A DNA stretch of 64,000 bases from NCBI GenBank assembly GCA_964036315.1, contig CAXIWW010000817.1, positions 2,825,501-2,889,500 of the forward strand, written 5' to 3'. Source of the DNA: Acanthosepion esculentum. Lineage: Eukaryota > Mollusca > Cephalopoda > Sepiida > Sepiidae. The position numbers were made by a program, and so were the translations under genes. Numbering within the stretch: position 1 is the stretch's first letter; the number at the start of each line of letters is the position of its first letter. This document shows positions 24,701 through 36,600 of this stretch, piece after piece. Below the pieces are notes generated by a model. The model saw only the letters and a program-made list of their open reading frames with translations. It made no database searches and was not told where the DNA came from.

Positions 24701-24799
24701 GGCACTTTTGCTATCAGCTTTTGGCTCTTTTGCTATCAGCTGTTGGCACTTTTGCTATCAGCTGTTTGCACTTTTGCTATCAGCTGTTGGCACTTTTGC
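18772..24799 (-). repeat. Core/monomer array with left-arm haplotypes, M arm
   Basis: Cores start at 18879, 19138, 19380, 19668, 19983, 20575, 20806, 21177, 21549, 21856, 22119, 22582, 22813, 23229, 23584, 23913, 24197 and 24523. Several carry rare variants also found, inverted, in the left arm: GTGTGTTTTGATTTTAA at 19437-19453, CCTTGGACAAG at 19816-19826, and CTGTGGTGCGTTTGG at 20972-20986 and again near 21714. The core at 22582 lacks about 12 bp covering the CpG site. A short direct duplication (71-bp offset) lies at 23441-23565. No gene is visible. Confidence 0.88.
22582..22744 (-). repeat. Core lacking the CpG element
   Basis: The start reads CTATCAACTGTCAGTTTTTATATAAAC. Compared with neighbours the segment GTGTTGTTCGCA is missing, so the conserved TTCGCAAG motif is lost. 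The rest of the core is normal. Confidence 0.85.
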
Positions 24800-27700
24800 T
24801 ATCAGCTGTGGTGCTGTTTTCACTTTTGCTATCAACTGGTGTTGTTTGCATGTTTTTATAAAAACATATATATTTATACTTTCATAGTGTTTTTTGTTTT
24901 TAGTGGGGGGTCACTATTTGCTCAAAGCTGGGAACCTTTGTGATCAGAAGTCTTGTTGTCAGATGTTGTTTATAGTCATACCTAGGACTAGTTCGCACTG
25001 TGGTGCTGTTGGCACTTTTGCTATCAGCTGTTGACACTTTTGCTATCAGCTGTTGGCACTTTTGCTATCAGCTGTGTTGCTATTGTCACTTTTGCTATCA
25101 ACTGGTGTTGTCCGCAAGTTTTTATATAAACATGTATTTTTATATTTTCATAGTGTTTTTTTTTATTGGGTGGTAACTATTTGCTCATAGCTTGGACCCT
25201 TTGTGATCAGAACCCTTGCTGTCAGATGTAGTTTATAGTCATACCTAGGACTTGTTGGCACTGTGGTGCTGTTGGCACTTTTGCTATCAGCTGTTTGCAC
25301 TTTTGCTATCAGCTGTTGGCACTTTTGCTATCAGCTGTTGGCACTTTTGCTATCAGCTGTTGGCACTTTTGCTATCAGCTGTGGTGCTGTTGGCACTTTT
25401 GCTATCAACTGGTGTTGTTCGCAAGTTTTTATATAAAAATGTATTTTTATACATTCAAATTGTTTTTTTTTTAGTGGGGGGTCAATATTTGCTCATAGCT
25501 GGGACCCTTTGTGATCAGAAGCTTTGCTGTCAGATGTAGATTATAGTCATACCTAGGACTAGTTGGCAATGTGGTGCTGTTTGCACTTTTGCTATCAGTT
25601 GTTGGAACTTTTGCTATCAGCTGTTGGCACTTTTGCTATCAGCTCTTGGCACTTTTGCTATCAGCTGTTGGCACTTTTGCTATCAGCTGTGGTGCTGTTG
25701 GCACTTTTGCTATCAACTGGTGTTGTTCGCAAGTTTTTATATAAACATCTATTTTTATACTTTCATAGTGTTTTTTTTTAGTGGGGGGTCACTATTTGCT
25801 CATAGCTGCGACCCTTTGTGATCAGAAGCCTTGCTGTCAGATGTAGTTTATTGTCATACCTAGGACTAGTAGGCAATGTGGTGCAGTTGGCACTTTTGCT
25901 ATCAGCTGTTGTCACTTTTCCTATCAGCTGTTGGCACTTTTGCTATCAGCTTTTGGCACTTTTGGTATCAGCTGTTGGCACTTTTGCTATAAGCTGTTTG
26001 CACTCTTGCTATCAGCTGTTGGCACTTTTGCAATCAGATGTTGGCACTTTTGCTATCAGCTGTTGGCACTTTTGCTATCAGCTGTTGGCACTTTTGCTAT
26101 CAGCTGTGGTCCTGTTGGCACTTTTGCTATCAACTGGTGTTGTTCGCAAGTTTTTATATAAACATTTATTTTTATACTTTCATAGTGTTTTTTTTTTAGT
26201 GGGGGGTCATTATTTGCTCTTAGCTGGGACCCTTTGTGATCAGAAGCCTTGCTGTCAGATGTAGTTTATAATCATACCTAGGACTAGTTGGCACTGTGGT
26301 GCTGTTTGGCACTTTTGCTATCAGCTGTTGGCACTTTTGCTATCAGCTGTTGGCACATTTGCTATCAGCTGTTGGCACTTTTGCTATCAGCTGTTGGCAC
26401 CTTTGCTATCAGCTGTTGGCACTTTTGCTATCAGCTTTTGGCACTTTTGCTATAAGCTGTTGGCACTTTTGCTATGATCTGTTGGCACTTTTGCTATCAG
26501 CTGTTGGCACTTTTGCTATCAGCTGTTTGCACTTTTGCTATCAGCTGTTGGCACTTTTGCTATCAGCTGTGGTGCTGTTGGCACTTTTGCTATCAACTGG
26601 TGTTGTTCGCAAGTTTTTATATAAACATGTATTTTTATACATTCATAGTGTTTTTTTTTAGTGGGGGGTCACTATTTGATCATAGCTGGGACGCATTGTG
26701 ATCAGAAGCCTTGCTGTCAGTTGTAGTTTATAGTCATACCTAGGACTAGTTGGCATTGTGGTGCTGTTGGCACTTTTGCTATCAGCTGTTGGCACTTTTG
26801 CTATCAGTTGTTGGCACTTTTGCTATCAGCTGTGGTGCTGTTTTCACTTTTGCTATCAACTGGTGTTGTTTGCATGTTTTTATAAAAACATATATATTTA
26901 TACTTTCATAGTGTTTTTTGTTTTTAGTGGGGGGTCACTATTTGCTCAAAGCTGGGAACCTTTGTGATCAGAACTCTTGTTGTCAGATGTTGTTTATAGT
27001 CATACCTAGGACTAGTTCGCACTGTGGTGCTGTTGGCACTTTTGCTATCAGCTGTTGACACTTTTGCTATCAGCTGTTGGCACTTTTGCTATCAGCTGTG
27101 TTGCTATTGGCACTTTTGCTATCAACTGGTGTTGTCCGCAAGTTTTTATATAAACATGTATTTTTATATTTTCATAGTGTTTTTTTTTTATTGGGTGGTA
27201 ACTATTTGCTCATAGCTTGGACCCTTTGTGATCAGAACCCTTGCTGTCAGATGTAGTTTATAGTCATACCTAGGACTTGTTGGCACTGTGGTGCTGTTGG
27301 CACTTTTGCTATCAGCTGTTTGCACTTTTGCTATCAGCTGTTGGCACTTTTGCTATCAGCTGTTGGCACTTTTGCTATCAGCTGTTGGCACTTTTGCTAT
27401 CAGCTGTGGTGCTGTTGGCACTTTTGCTATCAACTGGTGTTGTTCGCAAGTTTTTATATAAAAATGTATTTTTATACATTCAAATTGTTTTTTTTTAGTG
27501 GGGGGTCAATATTTGCTCATAGCTGGGACCCTTTGTGATCAGAAGCTTTGCTGTCAGATGTAGATTATAGTCATACCTAGGACTAGTTGGCAATGTGGTG
27601 CTGTTTGCACTTTTGCTATCAGTTGTTGGAACTTTTGCTATCAGCTGTTGGCACTTTTGCTATCAGCTCTTGGCACTTTTGCTATCAGCTGTTGGCACTT

Positions 27701-28540
27701 TTGCTATCAGCTGTGGTGCTGTTGGCACTTTTGCTATCAACTGGTGTTGTTCGCAAGTTTTTATATAAACATCTATTTTTATACTTTCATAGTGTTTTTT
27801 TTTAGTGGGGGGTCACTATTTGCTCATAGCTGCGACCCTTTGTGATCAGAAGCCTTGCTGTCAGATGTAGTTTATTGTCATACCTAGGACTAGTAGGCAA
27901 TGTGGTGCAGTTGGCACTTTTGCTATCAGCTGTTGTCACTTTTCCTATCAGCTGTTGGCACTTTTGCTATCAGCTTTTGGCACTTTTGGTATCAGCTGTT
28001 GGCACTTTTGCTATAAGCTGTTTGCACTCTTGCTATCAGCTGTTGGCACTTTTGCAATCAGATGTTGGCACTTTTGCTATCAGCTGTTGGCACTTTTGCT
28101 ATCAGCTGTTGGCACTTTTGCTATCAGCTGTGGTCCTGTTGGCACTTTTGCTATCAACTGGTGTTGTTCGCAAGTTTTTATATAAACATTTATTTTTATA
28201 CTTTCATAGTGTTTTTTTTTTAGTGGGGGGTCATTATTTGCTCTTAGCTGGGACCCTTTGTGATCAGAAGCCTTGCTGTCAGATGTAGTTTATAATCATA
28301 CCTAGGACTAGTTGGCACTGTGGTGCTGTTTGGCACTTTTGCTATCAGCTGTTGGCACTTTTGCTATCAGCTGTTGGCACATTTGCTATCAGCTGTTGGC
28401 ACTTTTGCTATCAGCTGTTGGCACCTTTGCTATCAGCTGTTGGCACTTTTGCTATCAGCTTTTGGCACTTTTGCTATAAGCTGTTGGCACTTTTGCTATG
28501 ATCTGTTGGCACTTTTGCTATCAGCTGTTGGCACTTTTGC
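24800..28540 (-). repeat. Tandem duplication, period 2024 bp
   Basis: Copy 1 is about 24800-26520 and copy 2 about 26824-28540, spaced by 2024 bp (2025 locally, from homopolymer length). Cores start at 24830, 25096, 25403, 25711, 26128 and 26591, then 26854, 27120, 27428, 27735, 28152 and, outside the period, 28615. Shared marks include GTTTGCATGTTTTTATAAAAAC (16-base part GCATGTTTTTATAAAA) and the GTTTTTTGTTTTTAG tract. Differences are few, for example TATTGTCAC at 25081 against TATTGGCAC at about 27105. Copies diverge near 26515/28540 inside monomers. This indicates recent unequal exchange. Confidence 0.9.
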
Positions 28541-29098
28541 TAACAGCTTTTGGCACTTTTGCTATGAGCTGTTGGCACTTTTGCTATCAGCTGTGGTGCT
28601 GTTGGCACTTTTGCTATCAACTGGTGTTGTTCGCAAGTTTTTATATAAACATGTATTTTTATACATTCATAGTGTTTTTTTTTAGTGGGGGCTCACTATT
28701 TGCTCATAGCTGGGACCCTTTGTGATCAGAAGCCTTGCTGTCAGTTGTAGTTTATAGTCATACCTAGGACTAGTTGGCACTGTGGTGCTGTTGGCACTTT
28801 TGCAATCAGCTGTTGGCACTTTTGCTATCAGCTGTTGGCACTTTTGCTATCAGCTGTGGTGCTGTTGGCCCTTTTGCTATCAACTGATGTTGTTCGCACG
28901 TTTTTATATAAACATGTATTTTTATACATTCATAGTGTTTTTTTTTTAGTGGGGGGTCACTATTTGCTCATAGCTGGGACCCTTTGTGATCAGAAGCCTT
29001 GCTGTCAGATGTAGTTTATAATCATACCTAGGACTAGTTGGCACTGTGGTGCTGTTGGCACTTTTGCTATCAGCTGTTGGCACTTTTGCTATCAGCTG
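28541..29098 (-). repeat. Two cores between the 2024- and 2282-bp duplications
   Basis: Cores at 28615-28787 and 28878-29051 with short monomer gaps. The core at 28878 carries GCCCTTTTGC before it and CAACTGATG at its edge. Otherwise ordinary satellite. Confidence 0.85.
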
Positions 29099-32000
29099 TT
29101 GGCACATTTGCTATCAGCTTTAAGCACTTTTGCTATCTGCTGTTGGCACTTTTGCTATCAGCTTTTGGCACTTTTGGTATCAGCTGTTGGCACTTTCGTT
29201 ATCAGCTGTTGGCACTTTTGCCATCAGCTGTTGGCACTTTTGCTATCAGCTGTTGGCACTTTTGGTATCATCTGTTGGCACTTGTGCTATCAGATGTTGG
29301 CACTTTTGCTATCAGCTTTTGGCACTTTTGGTATCAGCTGTAGGCACTTTTGCTATCAGCTGTTGGCACTTTTGCTATCAGCTGTGGTGCTGTTGGCACT
29401 TTTGCTATCAACTGGTGTTGTTCGCAAGTTTTTATATAAACATGTATTTTTATACATTCATAGTGTTTTTTTTTAGTGGGGGGTCACTATTTGCTCATAG
29501 CTGGGACCATTTGTGATTAGAAGCCTTGCTGTCAGATGTAGTTTATAATCATACCTAGGACTAGTTGGCAATGTGGTGCTGTTGGCACTTTTGCTATCAG
29601 CTGTTGGCATTTGTGTTATCAGCTGTTGGCACTTTTGCTATCAGCTGTTGGCACTTTTGGTATCAGCTGCTGGCACTTTTGCTATCAGCTGTTGGCACTT
29701 TTGCTATCAGCTGTGGTGCTGTTGGCACTTTTGCTATCAACTGGTGTTGTTCGCAAGTTTTTATATAAACATATATTTTTATACATTCATAGTGTTTTTT
29801 TTTTAGTGGGGGGTCACTATTTGCTCATAGCTGGGACCCTTTGTGAACAGAGGCCTTGCTGTCAGATGTAGTTTATAATCATACCTAGGACAGTTGGCAC
29901 TGTGGTGCTGTTCGCACTTTTGCTATCAGCTGTTGGCACTTTTGCTATCAGCTTTGGTGCTGTTGGCACTTTTGCTATCAACTGGTGTTGTTCGCAAGTT
30001 TTTATATAAACATGTATTTTTATACTTTCATAGAGTTTTTTTTTAGTGGGGGGTCACTATTTGCTCATAGCTGGGAACCTTTGTGATCAGAAGCCTTGCT
30101 GTCAGATGCAGTTTATAGTCATACCTAGGACTAGTTGGCACTGTGGTGCTGTTGGCACTTTTGCTATCAGCTTTTGGCACTTTTACTATCAGCTGTTGGC
30201 ACTTTTGCTATCAGCTGTGGTGCTGTTGGCACTTTATCTATCAACTGGTGTTGTTCGCAAGTTTTTATATAAACATGTATTTTTATACATTCATAATGTT
30301 TTTTTTTTTAGTGGTGGGTCACTATTTGCTCATAGCTGGGACCCTTTGTGATCAGAAGCCTTGCTTTCAGATGTTGTTTATAATCATACCTAGGACTATT
30401 TGGCAATGTGGTGCTGTTGGCACTTTTGCTATCAGCTGTTGGCAGTTTTGCTATCAGATATTGGCACTTTTGCTATCAGCAGTTGGCACTTTTGCTATCA
30501 GATGTGGTACTGTTGGCACTTTTGCTATCAACTGGTGTTGTTCGCAAGTTTTTATATAAACATGTATTTTTATACATTCATAGTGTTTTTTTTTAGTGGA
30601 CGGTCACTATTTGCTCAGAGATGGGACCCTTTGTGATCAGAAGCCTTGCTGTCAGATGTAGTTTATAGTCATACCTAGGACTATTGGCACTGTGGTGCTG
30701 TTGGCACTTTTGCTATCAGCTCTTGGCACTTTCGCTATCAGCTGTTGGCACTTTTGCTATCAGCTTTTGGCACTTTTGGTATCAGCTGTTGGCACTTTTG
30801 CTATCAGCTGTTTACACTTTTTCTATCAGCTGTTGGCACTTTTGCAATCAGCTGTTGGCACTTTTGCTATCAGCTGTTGGCACTTTGGTATAATCTGTTG
30901 GCACTTTTGCTATCAGCTGTTGGCATTTTGGCTATCAGCTTTTGGCAATTTTGGTGTCAGCTGTTGGCACTTTTGCTATCAGCTGTTGGCACTTTTGCTA
31001 TCAGCTGTTGGCACTTTTGCTATTAGCTGTTGGCACTTTTGCTAGCAGCTTTTGGCACTTTTGCTATCAGCTGTTTGCATTTTGCTATCAGCTGTTGGCA
31101 CTTTTTCTATCAGCTATTGTCCTGTTAACACTTTTGCTATCAACTGGTGTTGTTCGTAAGTTTTTATATAAACATATATTTTTATACTTTCATAGTGTTT
31201 TTTTTTTAGTGGGGTGTCACTATTTGCTCATAGCTGGGACCCTTTGTGATCAGAAGCCTTGCTGTCAGAAGTAGTTTATAATCATACCTAGGACTAGTTG
31301 GAACTGTGGTACTGTTGGCACTTTTGCTATCAGCTGTTGGCACTTTTGCTATCAGCTGTTGGCACTTTTGGTATCAGCTGTTGGCACATTTGCTATCAGC
31401 TTTAAGCACTTTTGCTATCTGCTGTTGGCACTTTTGCTATCAGCTTTTGGCACTTTTGGTATCAGCTGTTGGCACTTTCGTTATCAGCTGTTGGCACTTT
31501 TGCCATCAGCTGTTGGCACTTTTGCTATCAGCTGTTGGCACTTTTGGTATCATCTGTTGGCACTTGTGCTATCAGATGTTGGCACTTTTGCTATCAGCTT
31601 TTGGCACTTTTGGTATCAGCTGTAGGCACTTTTGCTATCAGCTGTTGGCACTTTTGCTATCAGCTGTGGTGCTGTTGGCACTTTTGCTATCAACTGGTGT
31701 TGTTCGCAAGTTTTTATATAAACATGTATTTTTATACATTCATAGTGTTTTTTTTTAGTGGGGGGTCACTATTTGCTCATAGCTGGGACCATTTGTGATT
31801 AGAAGCCTTGCTGTCAGATGTAGTTTATAATCATACCTAGGACTAGTTGGCAATGTGGTGCTGTTGGCACTTTTGCTATCAGCTGTTGGCATTTGTGTTA
31901 TCAGCTGTTGGCACTTTTGCTATCAGCTGTTGGCACTTTTGGTATCAGCTGCTGGCACTTTTGCTATCAGCTGTTGGCACTTTTGCTATCAGCTGTGGTG

Positions 32001-33662
32001 CTGTTGGCACTTTTGCTATCAACTGGTGTTGTTCGCAAGTTTTTATATAAACATATATTTTTATACATTCATAGTGTTTTTTTTTTAGTGGGGGGTCACT
32101 ATTTGCTCATAGCTGGGACCCTTTGTGAACAGAGGCCTTGCTGTCAGATGTAGTTTATAATCATACCTAGGACAGTTGGCACTGTGGTGCTGTTCGCACT
32201 TTTGCTATCAGCTGTTGGCACTTTTGCTATCAGCTTTGGTGCTGTTGGCACTTTTGCTATCAACTGGTGTTGTTCGCAAGTTTTTATATAAACATGTATT
32301 TTTATACTTTCATAGAGTTTTTTTTTAGTGGGGGGTCACTATTTGCTCATAGCTGGGAACCTTTGTGATCAGAAGCCTTGCTGTCAGATGCAGTTTATAG
32401 TCATACCTAGGACTAGTTGGCACTGTGGTGCTGTTGGCACTTTTGCTATCAGCTTTTGGCACTTTTACTATCAGCTGTTGGCACTTTTGCTATCAGCTGT
32501 GGTGCTGTTGGCACTTTATCTATCAACTGGTGTTGTTCGCAAGTTTTTATATAAACATGTATTTTTATACATTCATAATGTTTTTTTTTTTAGTGGTGGG
32601 TCACTATTTGCTCATAGCTGGGACCCTTTGTGATCAGAAGCCTTGCTTTCAGATGTTGTTTATAATCATACCTAGGACTATTTGGCAATGTGGTGCTGTT
32701 GGCACTTTTGCTATCAGCTGTTGGCAGTTTTGCTATCAGATATTGGCACTTTTGCTATCAGCAGTTGGCACTTTTGCTATCAGATGTGGTACTGTTGGCA
32801 CTTTTGCTATCAACTGGTGTTGTTCGCAAGTTTTTATATAAACATGTATTTTTATACATTCATAGTGTTTTTTTTTAGTGGACGGTCACTATTTGCTCAG
32901 AGATGGGACCCTTTGTGATCAGAAGCCTTGCTGTCAGATGTAGTTTATAGTCATACCTAGGACTATTGGCACTGTGGTGCTGTTGGCACTTTTGCTATCA
33001 GCTCTTGGCACTTTCGCTATCAGCTGTTGGCACTTTTGCTATCAGCTTTTGGCACTTTTGGTATCAGCTGTTGGCACTTTTGCTATCAGCTGTTTACACT
33101 TTTTCTATCAGCTGTTGGCACTTTTGCAATCAGCTGTTGGCACTTTTGCTATCAGCTGTTGGCACTTTGGTATAATCTGTTGGCACTTTTGCTATCAGCT
33201 GTTGGCATTTTGGCTATCAGCTTTTGGCAATTTTGGTGTCAGCTGTTGGCACTTTTGCTATCAGCTGTTGGCACTTTTGCTATCAGCTGTTGGCACTTTT
33301 GCTATTAGCTGTTGGCACTTTTGCTAGCAGCTTTTGGCACTTTTGCTATCAGCTGTTTGCATTTTGCTATCAGCTGTTGGCACTTTTTCTATCAGCTATT
33401 GTCCTGTTAACACTTTTGCTATCAACTGGTGTTGTTCGTAAGTTTTTATATAAACATATATTTTTATACTTTCATAGTGTTTTTTTTTTAGTGGGGTGTC
33501 ACTATTTGCTCATAGCTGGGACCCTTTGTGATCAGAAGCCTTGCTGTCAGAAGTAGTTTATAATCATACCTAGGACTAGTTGGAACTGTGGTACTGTTGG
33601 CACTTTTGCTATCAGCTGTTGGCACTTTTGCTATCAGCTGTTGGCACTTTTGGTATCAGCTG
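29099..33662 (-). repeat. Tandem duplication, period 2282 bp, apparently identical
   Basis: Copy 1 is 29099-31380 and copy 2 is 31381-33662. Cores start at 29406, 29735, 29976, 30239, 30526 and 31138, and again at 31688, 32017, 32258, 32521, 32808 and 33420. I saw no difference in the stretches compared, including rare marks such as GTGGACGGTCAC, AGCTTTAAGCAC and the ATAACAGG-type variant TCCTGTTAACAC. Each copy also holds a 440-bp monomer array (30698-31137, 32980-33419). This is the youngest-looking duplication in the window, or an assembly duplication. Confidence 0.92.
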
Positions 33663-36600
33663 TTGGCACTTGTGGTATCAGCTGTTGGCACTTTTGCTAT
33701 CAGCTGTTTGCACTTTTGCTATCAGCTGTGGTGCTGTTGGCACTTTTGCTATCAGCTTTTGGCACTTTTGGTATCAGCTGTTGGCACTTTTGCTATCAGC
33801 TGTTGGCACTTTTGCTATCAGCTGTTGGCACTTTTGCAATCAGCTGTTGGCACTTCGGTATAATCTGTTGGCACTTTTGCTATCAGCTGTTGGCACATTT
33901 GCTATCAGCTGTTGGCACTTTTGCTATCAGCTGTTGCACTTTGGCTATCAGCTTTTGGTACTTTTGGTATCAGCTGTTGGCACTTTTGGTATCAGCTGTT
34001 GGCACTTTTGCCATCAGTGTTTGCACTTTTGCTATCAGCTGTTGGCACTTTTGGTATCATCTGTTGGAAATGGGGTATCAGCTGTTTGCACTTTTGCTAT
34101 CAGCTGTTGGCACTTTTGCTATCAGCTGTTGGCACTTTTGCTATCAGCTGTTGGCACTTTTGCTATCAGCTGTGGTGCTGTTAGCACTTTTGCTATCAAC
34201 TGGTGTTGTTCGCAAGTTTTTATATAAACATCTATTTTTATACTTTCATAGTGTTTTTTTTTTTAGTGGGGGGTCACTATTTGCTCATAGCTGGGACCCT
34301 CTGTGATCAGAAGCCTTGCAGTCAGATGTAGTTTATAGTCATACCTAGGACTAGTTGGCACTGTGGTGCTGTTGGCACTTTTGCTATCAGCTGTTGGCAC
34401 TTTTGCTATCAGCTGTTGGCACTTTGGTATAATCTGTTGGCACTATTGCTATCAGCTGTTGGCACATTTGCTATCAGCTGTTGGCACTTTTGCTATCAGC
34501 TTTTGGCACTTTTGGTATCAGCTTTTGGCACTTTTGGTATCAGCTGTTGGCACTTTTGGTATCAGCTGTTGGCACTTTTGCTATCAGCTGTTGGCACTTT
34601 TGCTATCAGCTGTGGTGCTGTTGGCACTTTTGCTATCAACTGGTGTTGTTCGCAGGTTTTTATATAAACATGTATTTTTATACTTTCTTAGTGTTTTTTT
34701 TTAGTGGGGTGTCACTATTTGCTCATAGCTGGGACGCTTTGTGATCAGAAGCCTTGCTGTCAGAAGTAGTTTATAATCATACCTAGGACTAGTTGGAACT
34801 GTGGTGCTGTTGGCACTTTTGCTATCAGCTGTTGGCACTTTTGGTATCAGCTGTTGGCACTTTTGCTATCAGCTGTTGGCATTTTTGCTATCAGCTGTTG
34901 GCACTTTTGCTATCAGCTTTTCGCACTTTTGGTATCAGCTGTTGGCACTTTTGCTATCAGCTGTTGGCACTTTTGTTATCAGCTTTTGGCACGTTTGCTA
35001 TAAGCTGTTGGCACTTTGCTATCAGCTTTTGGCACTTTTGGTATCAGCTGTTGGCACTTTTGCTATCAGCTGTTGGCACTTTTGCTATCAGCTGTTGGCA
35101 CTTTTGCTATCAGCTTTTGGCACTTTTGGTATCAGCTGTTGGCACTTTTGCTATCAGCTGTTGGCACTTTTGCAATCAGCTGTTGGCACTTTGGTATAAT
35201 CTGTTGGCACTTTTGCTATCAGCTGTTGGCACATTTGCTATCAGCTGTTGGCACTTTTGCTATCAGCTGTTTGCACTTTTGCTATCAGCTTTTGGCACTT
35301 TTGGTATCAGCTGTTGGCACTTTTGGTATCAGCTGTTGGCACTTTTGCCATCAGTGTTTGCACTTTTGCTATCAGCTGTTGGCACTTTTGGTATCATCTG
35401 TTGGAAATGGGGTATCAGCTGTTGGCACTTTTGCTATCAGCTGTTGGCACTTTTGCTATCAGCTGTTGGCACTTTTGCTATCAGCTGTGGTGCTGTTGGC
35501 ACTTTTGTTATCAATTGCTGTTGTTCGCAAGTTTTTATATAAACATGTATTTTTATACATTCATAGTGTTTTCTTTTAGTGGGGGGTCACTATTTGCTCA
35601 TAGCTGGGGCCCTTTGTGATTAGAAGCCTTGCTGTCAGATGTAGTTTATAATCATACCTAGGACTAGTTGGAACTGTGGTGCTGTTGGCACTTTTGCTAT
35701 CAGCTGTTGGCACTTTTGCTATCAGCTGTTGGCACTTTTGGTATCAGCTGTTGGCACTTGTGGTATCAGCTGTTGGCACTTTTGCTATCAACTTGTGTTG
35801 TTCGCAAGTTTTTATATAAACATGTATTTTTATACTTTCATAGAGTTTTTTTTAGTGGGGGGTCACTATTTGCTCATAGCTGGGCCCCTTTGTGATCAGA
35901 AGCCTTGCTATCAGATGTAGTTTATAGTCATACCTAGGACTAGTTGGCACTGTGGTGCTGTTGGCACTTATGCTAACAGCTGTTGGCACTTTTGCTATCA
36001 GCTTTTGGCAATTTTGGTATCAGCTGTTTGCACTTTTGCTCTAAGCTGTTGGCACTTTTGCAATCAGCTGTGGTGCTGTTGGCACTTTTGCTATCAACTG
36101 GTGTTGTTCGCAAGTTTTTATATAAACATGTATTTGTATACATTCATAGCGTTTTTTTTTAGTGGAGGGTCACTATTTGCTCATAGCTGGGACCCTTTGT
36201 GATCAGAAGCCTTGCTGTCAGATGTAGTTTATAGTCATACCTAGGACTAGTTGGCAATGTGGTGCTGTTGGCACTTTTGCTATCAGCTGTTGGCACTTTT
36301 GCTATCAGCTGTTGGCACTTTTGCTATCAGCTGTGGTGCTGTTGGCACTTTTGCTATCAACTGGTGTTGTTCGCAAGTTTTTATATAAACATGTATTTTT
36401 ATAAGTTCATTGTGTATTTTTTTTAGTGGGGGGTCACTATTTGCTCACAGCTGGGACCCTTTGTGATCAGAAGCCTTGCTGTCAGATGTAGTTTATAGTC
36501 ATACCTAGGACTAGTTGGCACTGTGGTGCTGTTGGCACTTTTGCTATCAGCTGTTGGCACTTTTGCTGTCAGCTCTTGGCACTTTTGGTATCAGCTGTTG

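Noticed and set aside
34793..35542. 249-codon ORF (and many other ORFs of 60-220 codons) as protein genes
   Set aside because: They overlap in all three frames of the same strand, consist of one repeated 22-residue period and end in the core. There is no recognisable domain, conserved start, splice signal or codon bias; they follow automatically from a stop-free 22-bp repeat.
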